Assembly: GCF_030272615.1 (NCBI RefSeq)
Contig: NC_081410.1
Span: 118,675,140-118,739,139 of the forward strand
Direction: 5' to 3'
From: Cryptomeria japonica
Taxonomy: Eukaryota; Streptophyta; Pinopsida; Cupressales; Cupressaceae
Length of the DNA: 64,000 bases
Below, in pieces: positions 45,580 to 58,201 of the stretch (the first letter of the stretch is position 1; the number at the start of each line of letters is the position of its first letter). Both the position numbers and the translations under genes were made by a program. The notes below the pieces were generated by a model, which was not told the DNA's origin, searched no databases, and worked only from the letters and a program-made list of their open reading frames with translations.

Positions 45580-46007
45580 GCGATAAAGATGATGATCAAA
45601 GAAGGTAAATTCTCTATAGTCTGAGTTATTATCTTTGCAAAGGTAGAAGGAAGATTATGTGAGCATTTTATGGAGAGTTGAGGAAATTGTTGAGGCTAAG
45701 TTGGAACATTTTTTCAGGACTTCTTAGAGATGCAAAATAATATGAGCGGAATCCATCCATTCCAAATAGTTTATCTCATTCCATTGATGTGTTGGTTGAA
45801 TGCAAAAGTTTATTAGTGAGTATCAAACTGGTTGTGCATTCCTAGAAGGTTCTTTGCTCGGAGCTCAAGGAGAAATATAAGAAGATTTCATAGAAGAAGA
45901 GCAGTTAAGAAATCGTTTTGGTTGATATACAATTTTGATATTCTTTTTTTTTGTTTGTTGATTGAAGTCACCCTTTGTCCTTGATGTCAAAGGGGCAGAA
46001 AGGAAAA

Positions 46008-46062
46008 GGAGAAAGGTAAAGGGAGAAATGGAAAGGAGAAAGGTAAAGGGAGAAATGGAGAA
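46008..46062 (+). repeat. Short tandem duplication in E2
   Basis: A 27-bp purine-rich unit starting GGAGAAAGGTAAAGGG occurs at 46008 and again at 46035, just upstream of the polypurine tract. Confidence 0.8.
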
Positions 46063-46162
46063 ATATGAGTGATATGAGTAAGGTTGAGTTTTATGTAGAT
46101 ATACATACAGACATGTTTATGTTTTTAAGATTTTTCTTTTTGAAATATTTTGTCATCAATGA

Positions 46163-47470
46163 CAAAGGAGGAGATTGTTAGATTTGTGTGAATATTGTTG
46201 TCATTGATGTTAAACCCGATGATCAAGTTGGACCAGATGTAGCATATTGAGCAGAGCAGTGATAATGAATAGATAAAGTATGTAGTTAGAAGAGCAGTGA
46301 TATTGAACAGATACTGAGTAACTAAGTTTGTATGATCTACTGGAGTTATTTTAGGAAGATCCCTTGCTCCAGAATGTCGTGTTTTTCTTTTCTTGGTTTG
46401 TATTGAGTTCCAGTATTGGTTGTGTTTGCTGCTATCTGAATGTTTGTATTGCATTATGTTCTATGAATTCTATTCTTTGGAATTTGTGGTATTTGTATCT
46501 TGAAGATGGAAGTTGTTATGCTCAGAATTGGTGTCTATGGGTCCGTATCTATGGGTTCGATAGACCCTTATTTTGTTCTGATAATTGAAGTGTGTGTTAT
46601 TTTAATCGAGGTGCATGAAGGAAGCATATAGAAGATTAGTGAAGGTTGACTTGCTTTTGGTCTAGGCATAGTTGAATAGCGTGTTGATCCGAGAGATGTA
46701 CTTTTTGTATAAGCCCTTTTGTGTTTGGCCAACATATTATCTCGGTGTATGAAGTGTGCGAGTGATAGAGTAGTGGTATGCAAGTAAAGTGAGAAGTAGC
46801 AATGCACATGGGATTCAAGTGAAGTGGAAAGACAAATGAACAAAGTGGATGTGAGCAGTGTGCAGTGTGAATAGTGGAGTATGGTGTATATGTAAGAGAG
46901 AAGGTGTATGTGGAAAGATGCAAGTGCAGTGTTGCAGTAATCCTTTACCAAATCTACTTCAAGTAGTTGAATTTACGGAGTGCAGACAATGTTGCAGTAA
47001 TCCCTTACTGGATCTGTCGCAGGTAGTTGAGGACAAATTGGAGAGCTCCCTTACCAGATCAGCTGTGAGTTGTTGTGTTGTTATCTGAACTTATCTTGGA
47101 ACTGACCTCATGCATTTGGAGATGCAATTTTCCTTAGTTCACTTATTTTTATTGCAGTGAGCATTTCGACACTGAGCCATATTATAATTTGGTAGTGAGT
47201 CATCCAATTGAGCCACCCTTTTTGTAAACACCATATAACTAGTTATATTATATTGAGAGTTAACCCTCTCCATGGTTTTTCCCATTTGGGTTTTCCACAT
47301 ATAAAAATCAGGTGTCCATTATGTGGTTATGTTGTTAATTTATTTTGCATTACTATTTTATGTTGATGAAATTAATTGCTAAGTTTAAAATATTAGTAAA
47401 AGTTTTAAGTGTTGTGGGAATAGTGATTCACCCCCCTTCTTGGCAGTTCGGTCCATTCAACCATTCAACA
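46163..47470 (+). repeat. E2 polypurine tract and 3' LTR
   Basis: CAAAGGAGGAGAT (46163-46175) precedes TGTTAG, the usual copia junction. The LTR 46176-47470 (1295 bp) ends CCATTCAACA and is followed by the ATTAA target duplication and then by the last 53 bp of the E1 LTR. Confidence 0.9.
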
Positions 47471-47533
47471 ATTAAGTCCTCAAGGGGTTTAGCCACCCTT
47501 CACAACAGTTCAATTTTCCTACTCTACAAATAA

Positions 47534-49588
47534 TACATTATTTGAAGTGTAAGGAATCTAAGGTAGTGGAATAACTTCCTAGACTAATCTTGAGAGAAGG
47601 GTTATGCAAAAACATTTCAAATCTTTTCAACAAATACTAAAATTAAACACAAATTATATTCATATCACAACATAGTGATTTATGTAAGGAAAACCCTTTT
47701 GAGAGAAAAAACCAACACTCCAAAAGCTTTCCAATATATCATTCAAAAATCACAAGATTTCAATATATATGCAAAAGCTTCTCATAGGAGTATCACCAAC
47801 CAATGATCTAAAGGAAACTCAATAACTATTAGAGTCTCAAAATACATCATAATAAAATGATGCACAATCATAGTACAATGCTCTCGTAAAGTAGGGTTGC
47901 CTTCTTGGGCAAGAAAGTCTAATATAATATGTAACCTTTGATCTATGACCCAATGATGATCAATCCAAATTTACATTGAATAAGTATATATAATGTGGCT
48001 CTCAAGGGCACTTCCCCCAAACCCCACCCAAGGAACTCAAGCCTTAGAACTCGAGGGGTAGTACCCCCTTGCACCTCCTTCTGCTTAAGTATCAATAATA
48101 ACCCTTTTGTAATTGCAAGGTTGAGAGATCATTCTTTTGACTTTAATTAGATACCAATTCTATGTTAGATCATGCATTAGAATATTTAAAAGATGTTTTT
48201 TTAGATCCTTCTCAATTATATGTTCCTATCATAGAAATTATTATTAAAGCCACCAATAGAATCAATCCTCTAAGATCACAAAAAAAACCAAAATATGCCT
48301 TCCACGAGAGAGAATCAAGAGAAAAATAATACTTGATTATGGGTACAAGGGACTATATTAAAATGGATACTATGTATCACATCATAAAATGTACATTTGA
48401 TTTCTTGCTCATATAGAAAGGTTGAGTGATAGGATTAGGAAAAATTGTGTCATATATAATAATTCTATATAGTGAGACAACTAACACGATCATTATTAAA
48501 TGACACAGGACAAGAATTTAATGCCAATTTAAGATCACATGACAACAAAGACTTATAGAAAGATTCCTAGGACTTAAGTAAACCTAACATGTGAATAGGA
48601 CCTACAAATGAACTATTTAGATAAAATACCTTATTTACACCAACATCCCCCTTAAGTAAAACTTAGGGAGTAGTAAAAATATTAAAATGATGCAAAATAT
48701 GAATATTATTATGGGTCCAACTACTAGGCCATGTTAGGTGCTCGTTTACAATGCAATGTATCACAAATAAAAAAAAAGGAGAAAACCTAGTGGGACAAAA
48801 TTGCTTTCCGAAAGAGAGAAAATATACAAACAAAAATAAGTGTTGAAAGAGAGATGAATGGAGGAACAAATGATACCACCAAGTAATACATCCACCACAA
48901 ATATACAATCAATTATTCCTCCATTGGAAGGAAAGAGAGTGACTGTATCCCCATTGCAATATGTAATGTCCTATAGACATGGTAAATGCTTGATGACAAA
49001 ACATGATCTAATGCCTACAAACAACATCTCTCCCTTATAGAAGAAGATAGACCAAGTAAAAATGAAATAATGATTCCCATTATGAATAGGAATTGGTAGG
49101 AAAAAGAATCCAAATGTATGATACGTCTTTGAAATTCGCTCATGTGTTGCCAAGTCCTTGTTAGATATTGATACCACAATAAAATTAAATAAATGCCCAA
49201 TAAATGTAGAAGGTGATAAACCAATATCAAGTGCTAAGTAATTTTGAACTAAATTTAAAAACAAGTATGACAAGATAAAAATTATTCCATGACTACCATC
49301 AAAGAGGATAGATACGCCCTCAAATTGAAGCTCCAAATTTGAAATGTGAGACTCCACAAACAAGTCTAAAATAATTGTCAAGTAATCATACTGCAAAGAA
49401 GATATGAAAGACTCTAATTTACTTGTTGTAAAGAATCACTGGAAGCTCTTCATGAATCAACAACAAAATATTGATGTGTGATCTCAATTGGAGAACTGGG
49501 AGCTATAGGAGAGGTCTTTTTGATCATCAAGACACTCAATTGTTGCATCATATTCAAGCTTCTCTAATGTATCATCATCAATGAGTAC
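47534..49588. other. DNA between E1 and E4, no recognised gene
   Basis: This is the original flank of E1 on the right. An open frame of 141 residues on the minus strand (49396-48971) is rich in Phe/Ile/Leu and matches nothing I know; the plus strand over the same bases has a more protein-like composition (EIRSCVAKSLLDIDTT, NKCPINVEGDKPISS) with stops, so it may be a relic of an older element read on the plus strand. About 47990-48080 is C-rich. No tRNA or other RNA gene was seen. Confidence 0.4.
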
Positions 49589-50814
49589 TGTAGTCACACA
49601 AATCTGTCCAGCATAATTAAATAAATATTCGTTATTTATTTGACTAAAAATCCACTAGCCATCAGTTAATTAAATTAATATTTAATTAATTCATCTCCAA
49701 ACATTCTCCTATTAATTAAATAAATTATTCAATTTATTTTAAATTAATTCATTAAATCAAATTCCAATCAATTAAATAAATAAAATATATTTATTTAATT
49801 AGAATCCCCTCTTTCCTCTTTTAAATAAATTAAATAAAACATTTATTTAAATCATTATCCCCCCCCCCACTTGCATTTTCCTACAAATGCAACTTGCACA
49901 CATTTATTGAAATAAATAAATTTTTATTTTAATAAAATGCTTTGTGTGTTCAACAAATTAACCCCCAAAGTCTTCCAAGACCACTAATGGCTCTTACATG
50001 ACCATTTATGGCTCTTACATAACCATTTATGGTTATTTCAAACTTGTCTCCCCAAACATTTATTGTTTTGACCATATTCATCCATTTCACATTTGCACAA
50101 GAGTTTATCCATTGGATAAAATCTTTATTCTTTGAATAAAGAGTTTATTCATTCAACCAACCTTGACTTTAACTCCCAAGGTCATGTCAAGCATTAAATG
50201 CTTATTCCCTCTCCTCTCAACCTATCTCACATTGACACTTGTCATCTTGGGATTGGGTTGAAAGCCCTCACATGGATTTGAAATCATTCAATCCTGACCC
50301 TTGTTGAGATTGCTCAATCTCAACCATCCATTGCTCCATTTTTCCTATAAATAGAGCCCATTTTTTCATAATCCAGATCCTGAAAACTTGTATGCATTTA
50401 AGCTATACGCATTTTAAGAGAGCATTTAGCATAGCAAACTCATGTATTGTCATTTTGGTTAAAATAAATCATTTTAGCATCAATAGCTTAATATTAGTTT
50501 TTCATTTTACATTTGGAGCACAATACTACAACCTCAATCCTCCATAAGCATCCATAGTGCAAAAAGCTATTGAGAGCTACACTATTTTGGAACTTGGAGA
50601 GGAGAGGAACAAGGGAGAAGGAGCTAAGACCATGCTAAGAGGCTTTTGGAGATGCCTCATTATCTTTGTTTCCTTTGTTAGATATATTAGCATGATTTTA
50701 GTGTCTCTCTTGATATGCCTGTTTAGATTAGTTTTTGATTGACTAACACTAACGATTTTCTGGTTTCTTGTGTTGTTTATCATTGACTAACCTTGTCCAT
50801 TTTGCAGGGCATCA
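49589..50814 (+). repeat. E4 5' LTR
   Basis: The right end is well placed: GCAGGGCATCA ends at 50814, two bases before the primer site. The left end is estimated as TGTAGTCACACA at 49589, because the following AATTAAATAAATAT lies at the same distance as in the E3 LTR start (minus orientation). The LTR is AT-rich with ATTAAATAAAT-type repeats and a C run at 49859-49868. Confidence 0.7.
50346..50354 (+). promoter_or_regulatory. TATA box in the E4 LTR
   Basis: TATAAATAG occurs once in the LTR, about 460 bp before its end, in a GC-richer setting (GAGCCC follows). It is a good candidate core promoter for the element RNA; transcription would start near 50380. Confidence 0.6.
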
Positions 50815-50816
50815 TT

Positions 50817-50834
50817 TGGTGAACCCGACGTGAA
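50817..50834 (+). other. E4 primer-binding site, tRNA-Trp
   Basis: TGGTGAACCCGACGTGAA is a full 18-base match to the complement of the 3' end of plant tRNA-Trp as I recall that tRNA. It lies two bases after the LTR, the canonical spacing. E1 shares a degenerate copy. Confidence 0.8.
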
Positions 50835-53519
50835 TCAAAACACCAAAAATATCATTTTTTTTACCAAACTAACATGTCTGAATGTTGAAAGTGTCACACA
50901 GGTTGCGCTTTGGCGCTATTGAACTCATTCTAGCACTATCGATACTTATGTTTTTAGCACTATTGTTCTTACAATAGCGCTATTGTCTCAAGTTCAACAC
51001 TTTTGGAACTATTTTGGCGCTGTTGATGTTGTTTTGGCGCTATTAACCCTCTTTCAGCGCTTTTGCCTCTCTGTCTTTCCCCTTCTTTCAACGCGTTTGT
51101 GTTAAATAGCGCCTCTGTTCAAATGCAGACTAGCGCTATTGTAACAGAAAGTTGTACAAAACACCTTGTAACTGAAAAAGTGAAAATTTTAGGCTTGTGG
51201 AAGCCCCCCCTTAGACATAGATTTTATTAACCATTTATTGTTTGTGCAGGTTTAAAACTCACCATTAAAAACCACAAATTTTCTTTTTGGTGCCTTAAAA
51301 CTTGAACAAAAACAAATTTTCATTGCTTTCTAGTTAGGGTCACTCGTCTTTTGGTGCATTAAAACTGAACAAAACAACTTTATTTTTTTGCAAGTTAGGA
51401 AACACACTTCGTTTTGGTGCTTAAAATCAACAAAACAAAATTTATTTTCTTGCATCAACTTAAAGAAATTTACAATCAACACTTTGTTTTGGGCAATCTA
51501 AAAAGAACAAGCCATTTTTTTCTTTCAAGCTCAAAAACAATTTTACTTCAAGCAAAGACGTATTTTTTAAGTTGACCAGGATTTTCAATTTCTAGATTAC
51601 AAAACACATTGCCTTTGAAGTTAAAAAGAACACCATGATTGTTGGAGCAACATCTCCAAATAGTTAGATCACATTGCAATGGTGGATTAAAAAGAACAAG
51701 TGTTTTTCGTGCTTGGCACACTTGTGCAAAAAGTCAGTCAAGTGGTCCTACCTCTAACACACACTGTCCTCTCCCTTGGCTTTCGTGGTCCTAGGTGCAA
51801 GAGAAAAGTGTTAGTAACACTCAAAATTTTATCTTTTTAAGAGAGGCCTGCCAAGAAACACATCACTCTTGGGAACGACCTCGCGCGGTAAATCCTTCAA
51901 GCCACTATAGAAATCAGGTGAGAGCAAAAGCTGTAGCCTTGGGTATAGCTATTCCTACAGTGTAACTAACTGAAAGGACAAATGGGCCCTACCACTAGTT
52001 ACAAGGCTCTTAAGTGAGTCACTGCAGAATGAACTTATGTCCAAAAACATCGAACATGACTAAACACCTTTAAGTAGTAGCCCACCCATTCTATTGATTG
52101 AGGATATTTGCAATATAATTTAGTGCAAGAGCATAGATGGTTTTGCTCCCAAGATACTCACCATACATATTTCCTTGAGTAGAAACATAGCTTTTTGAAA
52201 AGTCACTTGTGGCTTGATAAAAGTGGTGACTCCCCCATCATAGGGATCATCTATTTGTTATGCTCGTGCAAGACTTAGTATATCACATCCTTACCTGCTA
52301 AGGCGGGATTCATAAGGTATGTAGTACCAAAGTCGAAGAAATATCAAGATGTGGGCTAAATTTATCACAACTGGCCATTTGACCTTAGGGATAAAAAGTG
52401 TTTGAAGTGTGTTCATTTTAAAGACTAAGTGCAAATTGAGCCGACTTCAAGCTTTGGAAATACACCTTAAAATACATCTAAAGGAAGGGTCATATACAAG
52501 TCCAAGGATTGGGTTGATCTAGACCCATACTCATTTGTGCCTTTGAGGCAACATTCTTGTGTTTGTGTGCTTGCTTTGTTTTCTTGTCAAAGAAAAATCA
52601 GAAAAACACTTTCCAAAACAAAGTATTCATCCAACCAAACACATCAAAAACAAAGTGCAAACAAACAACAAGAGAATCAAAACTTTATGACCATTCTTCA
52701 CATCTTGCGAAAGAAGAAGCGTCATCAGCATATCAACTTGAAAAGAAGACCATTAAGCTCAAAGGCTTTGATCAAAAGGAGGAAATTCTTCTATATAAAT
52801 TGACAAATCTTTGTCTCACATAGAGTCTTTCTACGTCACATGCGTCTCTACCTTCAAGGCAAAACAAACAAATTTGATTCAGAGACTTTGAACCGCAGAG
52901 CTTTTATACAATATAGAGCTCTGAGTTATCACAAAAACCAAGGAGGTAAGATTAATCCCAACTTTTTCCCAAACGTTTGTATCACATACAACACAGCTCA
53001 AGAAATACCACCAACACCCGAAAGGGAAGAGGTAGAGTTTGTCCCATTTGTGACACAAAGTTTTTATTGAAGTTAAAAACATTTTCATCCATCATCTTAT
53101 TCATACATCATCATTTCATCCTCAATCCGCTCCAGCTCTCAAAACATTAAGAGGTTCTTGTCCCAAGATTCCTTTTTAGATATTGCTTGAATCAAACACA
53201 TCACATCACTTTTTAGATTGTTTCTACATCTAGGATAAGCTCATCCTAAGAGACACATCTACGCAGGTTAAAACTAGTTCATGAGTGAATTTTCTCATTA
53301 CTAGGTAGTTAAATCTGTAACACATCTCAGATTTCTCTACACCTTATCACATCAAAATTTATCAAACAAGCAAGCAATTCAAAGAAGGAATTTCGGTTAC
53401 ATCCACCTTAAAAGTGCTAGAGATCCATGTGCAACACAATTCACGAACCATTAATCTTTCATTTCATCAAAAACTCATCATCATTTTCACTCAACTTCAA
53501 CAAAGACTCATAAAGTAAA
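50835..53519 (+). other. E4 leader region
   Basis: About 2.7 kb between primer site and gag ATG. Near 50900-51150 the core GCGCT or GCGCC recurs at least seven times, mostly as AGCGCTATTG or GGCGCTATT. Small ORFs (52537-52823, 52840-53070) show no domain. A consensus-like splice donor (GGAG|GTAAGATT, near 52945) is present, but I could not identify a matching acceptor with confidence. The last 100 bp before gag are CA-rich. Confidence 0.5.
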
Positions 53520-54812
53520 ATGGCTCAAACCCGATCACGGTCAAGGCAACGAGAAATAGAAATGGAAGAAGAAGAAGAGGAAAATCTCAATGAATTTCAA
53601 GAAGCATTTAAAGGAAATGTGAATGACGAAAACCCAAGTACTCCTACTTCTGCAACAATAGAAAGGCCCCAGCATAACCCTCTCTTTAATAGATTGTTTG
53701 ATGAAATACTCAGGAGCAATGCGGATGCTCACTTCTTAAAACTCGCTCAAGAAGAAGCAAAACTCCCCTCTGACTTTGATCTTGCCCAATTAAGACAAGC
53801 ATCAGAAAGACAAAGTCGCCATGAAGAGGAAAGAGGTAGAGATCCCATCAGATATAACATTCCTCGAGGTAACCCACCACCGCCTCCTCCAAATGAAATG
53901 GAGATGTTGCGGCAACAAGTCAAGAATCTCACCCAACAACTTCATAGTGGTGTCAAGACCAACCAATTCTCACTCAATGACATCTGTCCCTATCCTTTTG
54001 ATAGGAATCTTTATATGCCATCCTTTCCACGAGGATTCGAAACAACCAAATTTGAAAAATATAGAGGAAAGGGAGATCCCCGTGATCATGTCAGAGAATT
54101 TCATTCCGCTTGTCTCGAAGTGGCATATGAAGACACATACCTAATGCGCCTTTTTCCCCAAAGCTTGGGAGGAACAACCACATCATGGTTTTCCCGCTTA
54201 CCGGGTGGCATTAGAACATTTGAGGAACTCATCTAGAAGTTCCTAGCTCATTACTCTCATAACATCGAACGCGACATCACCATGGCTGATCTGTGCAACA
54301 CCAAACAAAAACCAGGTGAACTTTTCTCAGTATTCCTGCAACGATGGTGCCAAATGTCTAGTAGACGTTCTCTTCAGTTACCTGAATGAGAACCAGTGGA
54401 AATATTCATTTCCAACTTAAACGAAGAAATGGAATTTCACCTGGATGTCAAAGACACAGACTCTTTTAATGATATGATCACCAAGGGTTTGAAATGTGAA
54501 AAGGCACTTATCAAGAAGGGACTCATCAAAATCTTTAATGAACCAAAGGATGGTCCTCGCTAGCACTTCAATAGTGATAAACCAAGCTTCTGGAATAAAA
54601 ACAAGAATATCGTCAACGATGGGGTTGTGGATGCCCGGACTATCCAAAACGCACAACCTGTGGTTCGGTTTGCAGGACAAAATTCTCCACCTCAAAATAA
54701 CACAAATGTTCCTTCTAATCAAGGTCGCATCACATCTCACGATGAACCAAGCCCTCGTCAGCAAAAACAAAAATGAACATACACTCCGTTAGGAGAACCC
54801 ATTGAAACAATA
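53520..54812 (+). pseudogene. E4 gag
   Basis: ATG 53520 opens a 238-residue frame with an acidic N-terminus (EMEEEEEENLNEFQEAF), a capsid-like core (ICPYPFDRNLYMPSFPRGFE, KYRGKGDPRDHVREFHSACL, LFPQSLGGTTTSWFSRLPGG) and TAG at 54234. The same frame continues through in-frame stops at about 54387, 54561 and 54774 and joins the protease ORF at 54813 without a shift. E3 gag aligns along this length. Nothing but nonsense mutations is needed to explain its loss. Confidence 0.9.
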
Positions 54813-56708
54813 TTGCGACAACTCATTTCTCAAAATTTGGTCACTCTACCTAAACTATCAAACTATGAGCCTCAGGTCAAACCAACATGGTGGAGAGATA
54901 CTGAACACTGTGAATTCCATCAAGGAAGAGGGCACAAGACAAGTAATTGTCACCGATTGAAAGATCTCATTCAAGATCTTATTGATCGAGGAGAAATTGA
55001 AATTGAAGGCCATGACCCAAAAACAACCAATAATGATCATCTGATGTTCAAAAATCCACTTCCATCACAAGATCAAAGGGGTCCTTCCACTTCTAGGCGA
55101 GGCAATGATACCACTGATTATACACAGGCTACGTATAATTACACTGTAAATCATCTATATGATGCCAGTGAACAAATTGCAACTATAACCTTCAAAAATC
55201 CCAACTCAAATTGCAATGTTGTTACACGTCGTGGAAAGGTCACCATAAAGGCAGCTCCACAAGGTACCACCTCCATCCCAAAGCAATACAATCTTGTGGA
55301 GCAATTAGACAAAACACCTGCGCTTATATCCATTTTAGAGCTATTGCGCCTATCGCCATCTCATAAAACTATCTTGGATCAAGCACTCCAAGAGGAGTCA
55401 GTCCCTGCAAATCTGAATACAGACCAATTTCAAGCCATGGTTGGAAGTCTAAAGTCATCACCTTGTCTCACTTTTTCCGAAAGTGATAACTCTTCTTTCC
55501 AGCAACCTCATAACGCTTTGCTACACATTGAAGGCTTTATCAACCAGCATAGGATCAAGCGAGTCTTGATCGATAATGGAGTAGGCCTGGATATTTGTAC
55601 ACTACAGTTGGTCACCGCATTGGGATATGCGGTAGAATCAGTGGATCCTCGTAAGAAGATCACAATCAAAGCCTATGACGATGTAGAGCGTTCATCCAAA
55701 GGAGCTGTGGTACTACCAGTTCGAGTGGGCCCTGTGGTAAAGCACATCATCTGTCAGGTTCTAGACCTTCCTCTACCATACAATCTATTGTTAGGGAGAC
55801 CTTGGATACATGCCATGCAAGCCGTTCCATCTACCTACCACCAATGTATCAAGTTCCCACATAACAGTGTAGAGATCACAATCCTGGGCGATGCAAATCC
55901 CTTTGCGTTTTGCCATAATATCAGCCATCAACCAGAGATTACTGTTCCTAATAATAGAGAAGCCATTTCCTCCACATCATATATAAGTCCAACCTCTCTT
56001 GCCAGTTCAAACACCACTATACCCAAGCAAGAAAAGCTTAGGATGAAAATAGCAGAGGAAGGTCTCGGGGAATACAACTTGAGTCAACTCTTTTGTGTGG
56101 GACAGATGCCCACTTCTCCTAGAACACATGGTAAACCACAACAGGTACTCCAACAACCACTGATCACGCCAGCATGTGCTTTGAGGCCTTTCATCCTTGG
56201 AAAGAGTCAAGAAGAAGAAACCCAAGATGAGGACCTAGCGGAATGGATCTATAAAGATCCCATCACCACTGATCTACCACAAGTTAAACTTCCTACGGAT
56301 CAGTATGGCAAAGGTCTCCTCATTATGCAACGAATGGGGTATGATGGTCAAAGTGCATTGGGATATTGCAAACAAGGACGACATGAACCTTTGCTACCGG
56401 AATCAAAACCCAAAGGTAATACAGGCCTCGGCTTTGAAAAGGAGATCCTTCCTAAACTCAGATTCAAAGGAAAACACAGCAAACCATTATGTCAGCCTAC
56501 GGCAAAAAGGACACCTTTCATTATCCAAGCAGCCTCAAGCACCATCCCAATTGCCCCATCGAGGCTCACAACTCCAACGCAACCATCACCAATGCCATTC
56601 ATTCCACCAAATGAACCCATAATCCCATTAGCAACACCATTAGCAGCAACAACTGTATCAAAACCCGCAGCAGTATCTATGGCACGACAGTTCCAGCAAA
56701 ACCACTGA
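54813..56708 (+). pseudogene. E4 gag knuckle, protease and G-patch
   Basis: 631-residue open frame, the longest intact piece of E4, in frame with gag. In order: CHHC knuckle HCEFHQGRGHKTSNCHRL (about residue 30), protease loop RVLIDNGVGLDICTLQLVTA (about residue 250), ITIKAYDDVERSSKGAVVLP, LLLGRPWIHAMQAVPSTYHQ, then a G-patch near residues 490-540 (YGKGLLIMQRMGYDGQSALG, then GNTGLGFEK), ending in a Pro/Thr/Ala-rich tail. The protease triplet is Asp-Asn-Gly. It ends in TGA at 56706, after which the homologous linker lies in another frame. Confidence 0.85.
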
Positions 56709-56757
56709 GTCAACACTACCGATACTTCCTATACCAGATTCTTTTATCCCCATCAAA

Positions 56758-57201
56758 ATGGCACCGATCACTACAAAGGTACATCAACCAATCACACCTG
56801 CAATGTTTAACTCAAAGGACATCCCAATATGGTATAGTAATCGGATGCTGGAAAGCGATTCAGAGACCGACTCACATGAATGGGAATTTGATTCTGTACA
56901 GCTTAATACTTCATATGAGGAAGACACATCACCACCTCCGCCATGCAAAGACATCCCTGTTTATGGAGAAGCACATATAAAGACCACTTGGGTTCCTGAA
57001 CTAGAAACATCTTCCACAGACCCTACGTCTCATCCTACGCCTAATTCTAATAGGGAGAGTACCATTAACGACCTTCACCATAACGTCTTAACCCTCACTG
57101 ATACATCTAATGCACTTAACCTAATCGACGAAGTAATGCCCATTATCCACCCTGAACTCATCGAATGGAGCCAACCAAAGAAAGAGCATATCCAATGGTG
57201 A
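56758..57201 (+). pseudogene. E4 linker between G-patch and RT
   Basis: 147 residues, one frame away from the protease ORF. Near the start it carries SKDIPIWYSNRM then ESDSETDSHEWEFDS, which matches E3 (YDIPVWYSGV, DQDSEIDSNEYEW). The rest is acidic and Pro/Thr-rich and ends VMPIIHPELIEWSQ, matching the E3 linker PLLHPKLIDWDN. There is a frameshift at each side. Confidence 0.6.
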
Positions 57202-57271
57202 AAACCTCTCTGAGGTGCCTGAGGATGAAGGGTTTGACATTCTCCCTGCTAGTACACAACATGAATGATCA

Positions 57272-58201
57272 ATGATTCTCATCGAGGAAACCAAAGAATA
57301 CAATGTGGGTACTCCTGAAAATCCTCATATCATACATCTGGCATCTGTTCTCACTCCAAAGGAACAGCCTAAATTTATAGAGTTCTTCCAGAAGCGTCAA
57401 ATCAACTTTGCATGGTCATATGCAGACATGCCTGGGCTTGATCCTGATTTAGTCATGCATCACCTCACCGTAGCAGAAGGAGCCAAACCTGTCAAGCAGA
57501 AGCTTCGTAAGATGCATCCTCAAATTGCAGTGCAAGTCAAAACAGAACTCAAGAAACTCCTAGATGTTGGTTTCATTAGGCCAATTGATTATGCATAATG
57601 GATCTCCAACATTGTGCCTGTCGGCAAGCCAAAAGGGGGCATTCACATTTGTACTGACTTCAGAGATCTGAACAAGGCATGTCCTGAGGATGACTTCCCC
57701 CTACCAAATATCGACATCATAGTGGATCTGACAGTAGGACATGCCATGCTTTCACTCATGGATGGCTTTTCAGGATACAATCAGATAAAGATCACACCAG
57801 AAGATCAACATAAGATGGCCTTCACATGTCCATGGGGCACATATTGCTGGAATGTAATGCCTTTTGGTCTAAAGAATGCAAGAGCGACCTATCAAAGAGC
57901 AATGACCACCATCTTCCATGACATGATGCATATTATGATGGAAGATTATGTGGATGACTTACTAGCAAAATCACTCACCAGAAAAGGGCATCTCCACGTC
58001 TTAGATAAAATCTTTGATAGACTGGAACAATACCATGTTCGACTTAACCCAAAGAAATGTGTCTTTGGAGTAACCTCCGGGAAGCTTCTAGGATACATTG
58101 TCTCAAGCAAAGGTATTGAGGTCGATCCTGCAAAGGTAAAGGCCATCATGGGCATGCCACCACCAAAGAATATTAGTCAGCTAAGGACATTACAAGGGTG
58201 A
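57272..58201 (+). pseudogene. E4 reverse transcriptase
   Basis: The frame gives QINFAWSYADMPGLDPDLVM, KMHPQIAVQVKTELKKLLDV, a stop at 57596, then VGKPKGGIHICTDFRDLNKA, CPEDDFPLPNIDIIVDL, LSLMDGFSGYNQIKI, FTCPWGTYCWNVMPFGLKNA, RATYQRAM and YVDD at about 57947-57958. It ends TGA at 58199, where E3 keeps an Arg codon. The catalytic residues are intact. Confidence 0.95.

Larger units (their letters stand above)
20859..47470 (+). mobile_element. E2: copia-like gag-only LTR element inserted in the E1 3' LTR
   Basis: LTRs at 20859-22166 and 46176-47470 both start TGTTAGATTT and end CCATTCAACCATTCAACA. Identical ATTAA repeats flank the element (20854-20858, 47471-47475). The primer-binding site is initiator-Met type and the polypurine tract CAAAGGAGGAGAT precedes TGTTAG, both hallmarks of Ty1/copia. 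With E3 removed, the internal region is only about 3.6 kb. It encodes gag-like coiled-coil and zinc-knuckle sequence plus unrecognised ORFs, without integrase or RT. This fits a TR-GAG or LARD-like non-autonomous copia derivative. Confidence 0.85.
13355..47528 (+). mobile_element. E1: gag-only LTR retrotransposon (TR-GAG-like), host of the nested insertions
   Basis: The 5' LTR (13355-14569) and 3' LTR (19716-20858 continued at 47476-47528) match along their length. The left flank is GATAA (13350-13354) and the right flank AATAA (47529-47533), a 5-bp target duplication with one change. A primer-binding site lies 3 bp after the 5' LTR, and the polypurine tract AAAGTGGGGGGGAAA lies immediately before the 3' LTR. 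The internal region is only about 5.1 kb and contains gag and protease-like sequence but no RT, RNase H or integrase, so E1 depended on another element for mobility. Its 3' LTR was later split by E2. Confidence 0.85.
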
